DNA of 64,000 nucleotides from Chitinophagaceae bacterium (GTDB lineage: Bacteria > Bacteroidota > Bacteroidia > Chitinophagales > Chitinophagaceae), in NCBI GenBank assembly GCA_019752045.1, contig JAIEMP010000009.1, positions 1 to 64,000 of the forward strand, written 5' to 3'. Under the pieces are notes generated by a model. It saw nothing but the letters and a program-made list of their open reading frames with translations, did not search any database and was not told where the DNA came from. The position numbers were made by a program, and so were the translations under genes. Numbering within the stretch: the stretch's first letter is position 1; every line of letters begins with the position of its first letter. Shown piece by piece: positions 61,577 to 64,000 of this stretch.

Positions 61577-64000
61577 TTACCCTCTCCCACTGGTTATCAC
61601 ATATCCATTCAACTCTTGATTAAAATCATCTTCCTGCATCAATTCTTCAAGCGAAAGATGCATTCGGTAACGCCAGTAATGTTTTGGATTGGCCGGCACA
61701 TTAATGCGTTCTTCGTTTGGATTTTCTCTGCGCAGCTTTTCACTCATCCCCAACAATTCCTGTATTTGAAACACACTCCACATAGCAGGAGAATATAAAT
61801 GTTGATTGATGATACGCTGCACAATCCATGGTTCGCAATAGAAAGGTGCCTCACCAAATTGTCCCAATTCACTGTTGTAAAATTTTTGTGTGTGTGTTCT
61901 GTCTTCTTCCCACCAGCCACGGATGGTGCTCATGTCATGCGTGCTGGGTGTAACAACACTCAAGAAAGGTGCATCGCCCGGATGAAAGAATTGTTTCTTA
62001 GGATCCTTGGGCATGCGTTGAATTTCAAGACTCAACATTCCTAATTGTTTCATTACATCCGGAACACAATCGGGCACCATTCCCAAATCTTCGCCGCATA
62101 TAAGCATATTGGTTGATCGCTTGAGATATGGCAGTTTGGCCATGGCTTCCTGTTTCCAGAAAGCATCCTGACGGCGGAAGAAATAATTAATATAGAGATC
62201 TTCCAGTTTTGCTTTTGTATCTGCATCAAAATAACTGAAGGATATTGTTGAACTCATGCTGATGCGAAAATGAAACTGCTGTGCCTGACTTCCTTCCACT
62301 TCAAAAAAGATCACATTGCTGATGCAATCGTACAATGCTTGTTTGAGACGATTGTTGAGTTCAGTTTGTTCCTGTTGTTGAAAGTATGCCTCCGTTTTGC
62401 GCTGGGTATTAAACTCTTCTTTTAATTCATACTGATCATTGTTGATCCTGTTAAGAAAGGATTTCATCAATTCTGCATCAGCTCCCATCAACTCATTTAA
62501 AACGGAATCATTAATAAATGGTTTGCATAATCGTTGATAATCGAACCATAAACCTTTTTGTCCAAACTCACTGATATGAACAGGTGTAGCGGGAACAAAG
62601 TAACCAAGGATACCTTCAACTGCATGCATGGGTATACTCCATATCCGGAAGAACCCAAGTATATGATCAATACGGAATGCATCAAAGTAATTACTCATTT
62701 GCTCAAAACGTTTGCGCCACCAGCTGAAATCATCTGCAGCCATACGTTGCCAGTTGTAAGTAGGAAAACCCCAGTTCTGTCCTTTTACTGCAAAATCATC
62801 CGGTGGTGCTCCTGCCTGCATACTCATATTGTATAATTCAGGTTCAACCCATGCATCACAACTGTTACGGTAAATGCCAATAGGTATATCGCCTTTTACA
62901 ATGATCTGATGCTGGTGTGCATATGCTGTTGCTTCTTTTAACTGCAGATGCAAATGATACTGTACAAAATAATGTAGAGCAATTTCATCGTACTGCTTAT
63001 GAGAGGGGTCTGCAAATTTCTGAACTGCTTCTTCATTGTAAACATTATGCGTTTTCCACTGACTGAAATCAGAAGTTTTGTATTTATCACGCAGATAACA
63101 GAAAGCTGCATAGGGCACCAACCAATGACGGTTGAGATCAAAGAACTCAAAGAACTTGATATCTTCGTGCATTTCATCTTTCAGTTCGTTGTACAATTCT
63201 TTAATGGCAGCCCATTTTAATTTCATCACAGCTTCATAATCCACTTCGGGCAATGCGTTGAGTTCTTTCTGTTTTTTCTTTAATGATTTTATCACATTAT
63301 GATTCGCCGATCCTGCTACCTGTTGTAAATTGATATACAAAGGATGTAATGCAAAAGCTGAAATGGCTGCATACGGATAAGAATCAATCCATGTATGCGT
63401 TGCAGTAGTATCATTTACCGGCAAAATCTGAATAAGCTTCATGTTTACTTTAACCGCCCAATCAACCAATTGTTTCAGATCTGTAAACTCTCCTGCGCCG
63501 GTACTGTTTGCTGTACGCAAACTAAAGACCGGAACAGAAACTCCTGCTCCTTTCCATGTGTTGTTGGGTAATTGTGCAAAACCATCATGCAAAATGCTGA
63601 TCTTCTTTTTACCATAGCTATCATACAAGATGCGGTTATTGCCCGACTCAAAACCAACAAAGGTTTTGGTTGCTGTATTGAAAACGCCATATTTATACGC
63701 CACCGGAAAACTTTCGCCTGACAGATTAAGTTTTACCGTCCACCAATTATTTTCAAGATTCATTAACAAAGGTGCTTCTTTACTCCAGTTGGTAAATGTT
63801 TCATTGCTGCCCGCTACACAAAGCACTTCATCGGCTTTAATCAAGGGAGCTTTTACTTTGAAAATATGTGTAACAGATTTTAATGCTTTTGATTTTACCT
63901 GTTTATGTTTTGGGAGCAACACTTCTTTGAATGGTTGCGTGTAAAAAGCATTTTCAAAGTCACCTGCATGGTTCCAGGTATCAATTAAGGTTAATTCATC
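61577..64000 (-). CDS. malQ: 4-alpha-glucanotransferase with CBM20 modules (5' end outside window)
   Basis: At least 807 residues of a GH77 enzyme; the reading frame stays open to the right edge, so the N-terminus lies beyond the window. An N-terminal CBM20 starch-binding domain (ADEVLCVAGSNETFTNW and YKYGVFN) is complete and the end of a preceding one is visible (TLIDTWN), giving the tandem CBM20-GH77 layout of plant DPE2-like amylomaltases. The GH77 core has FDAFRIDHILGFFRIW and EDLGMVPDCVPDVM, the conserved acid pair regions. It moves maltodextrin segments between chains, linking the imported maltose to glycogen metabolism. Confidence 0.93.
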   Translation of the reverse strand, partial: DELTLIDTWNHAGDFENAFYTQPFKEVLLPKHKQVKSKALKSVTHIFKVKAPLIKADEVLCVAGSNETFTNWSKEAPLLMNLENNWWTVKLNLSGESFPVAYKYGVFNTATKTFVGFESGNNRILYDSYGKKKISILHDGFAQLPNNTWKGAGVSVPVFSLRTANSTGAGEFTDLKQLVDWAVKVNMKLIQILPVNDTTATHTWIDSYPYAAISAFALHPLYINLQQVAGSANHNVIKSLKKKQKELNALPEVDYEAVMKLKWAAIKELYNELKDEMHEDIKFFEFFDLNRHWLVPYAAFCYLRDKYKTSDFSQWKTHNVYNEEAVQKFADPSHKQYDEIALHYFVQYHLHLQLKEATAYAHQHQIIVKGDIPIGIYRNSCDAWVEPELYNMSMQAGAPPDDFAVKGQNWGFPTYNWQRMAADDFSWWRKRFEQMSNYFDAFRIDHILGFFRIWSIPMHAVEGILGYFVPATPVHISEFGQKGLWFDYQRLCKPFINDSVLNELMGADAELMKSFLNRINNDQYELKEEFNTQRKTEAYFQQQEQTELNNRLKQALYDCISNVIFFEVEGSQAQQFHFRISMSSTISFSYFDADTKAKLEDLYINYFFRRQDAFWKQEAMAKLPYLKRSTNMLICGEDLGMVPDCVPDVMKQLGMLSLEIQRMPKDPKKQFFHPGDAPFLSVVTPSTHDMSTIRGWWEEDRTHTQKFYNSELGQFGEAPFYCEPWIVQRIINQHLYSPAMWSVFQIQELLGMSEKLRRENPNEERINVPANPKHYWRYRMHLSLEELMQEDDFNQELNGYVITSGRG

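Noticed and set aside
1-64000. CRISPR array, prophage or integrative element
   Set aside because: No regularly spaced repeats, cas genes, integrase, transposase or phage structural genes were seen.

Overview
The window reads as chromosomal DNA of a Bacteroidota bacterium, most likely family Chitinophagaceae. The support is a SusC/SusD pair, Oar-like and OMP_b-brl receptors, a GLPGLI protein, a TamB homologue, lipoproteins with short lipoboxes followed by Lys/Thr-rich tails, DUF4397 and DUF6364 proteins, promoter-like TTTG / TAnnTTTG elements instead of E. coli-type boxes, and few purine-rich Shine-Dalgarno sites. The DNA is moderately AT-rich and gene-dense. I saw no rRNA, intact tRNA, CRISPR array, transposase or phage gene. 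No stretch longer than 300 bases lacks a gene.

Layout. 1-9000: small genes around a type II NADH dehydrogenase, a DUF6364/PIN toxin-antitoxin pair bracketed by imperfect 31-bp direct repeats, a haem c lipoprotein, serA, a serine beta-lactamase-fold lipoprotein and a CDF metal transporter, with two palindromic intergenic repeats. 9000-17500: a SusC-SusD-DUF4397 operon closed by a strong terminator, then an MG2-plus-plug secreted protein whose 3' end and hairpin are tandemly duplicated (153 bp) with the second copy decayed. 17500-34700: M14 peptidase, gamma-glutamyltransferase, DinB-like protein, an alpha-oxoamine-synthase-like enzyme, a porin-like protein, a bestrophin, TamB, RibBA and an Oar-type receptor.

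34700-40000 is the most interesting accessory block: an esterase, an ATP-grasp ligase, a YbdK/GCS2 carboxylate-amine ligase, a second and possibly circularly permuted ATP-grasp protein, and a class I glutamine-amidotransferase-like protein with an altered nucleophile elbow. The two pairs of ligase genes converge on a perfect 25-bp-arm palindrome. Together they look like a dedicated amidoligase system making or modifying a small peptide-like metabolite of unknown structure.

40000-43140: an ECF sigma factor, apparently lacking a canonical start codon, translationally coupled to a protein that has a cytoplasmic N-terminus, one inner-membrane helix, a long polar disordered linker and a C-terminal beta-barrel. 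That is the layout of the dual-membrane-spanning anti-sigma factors (Dma) described in Bacteroides. A lipoprotein gene lies downstream.

44400-64000 is a glycogen and maltodextrin locus: glgB, glgA-glgC-SLC45 transporter-SusA-like amylase as one likely operon, a FucP-type sugar transporter with a ROK glucokinase, and a CBM20-GH77 4-alpha-glucanotransferase that runs off the right edge. Embedded are an OMP/GLPGLI pair, a Uma2 nuclease-fold protein and an Ala-Glu-type epimerase. The logic is import of glucose or maltodextrin, phosphorylation, storage as branched glycogen, and remodelling of glucan chains.
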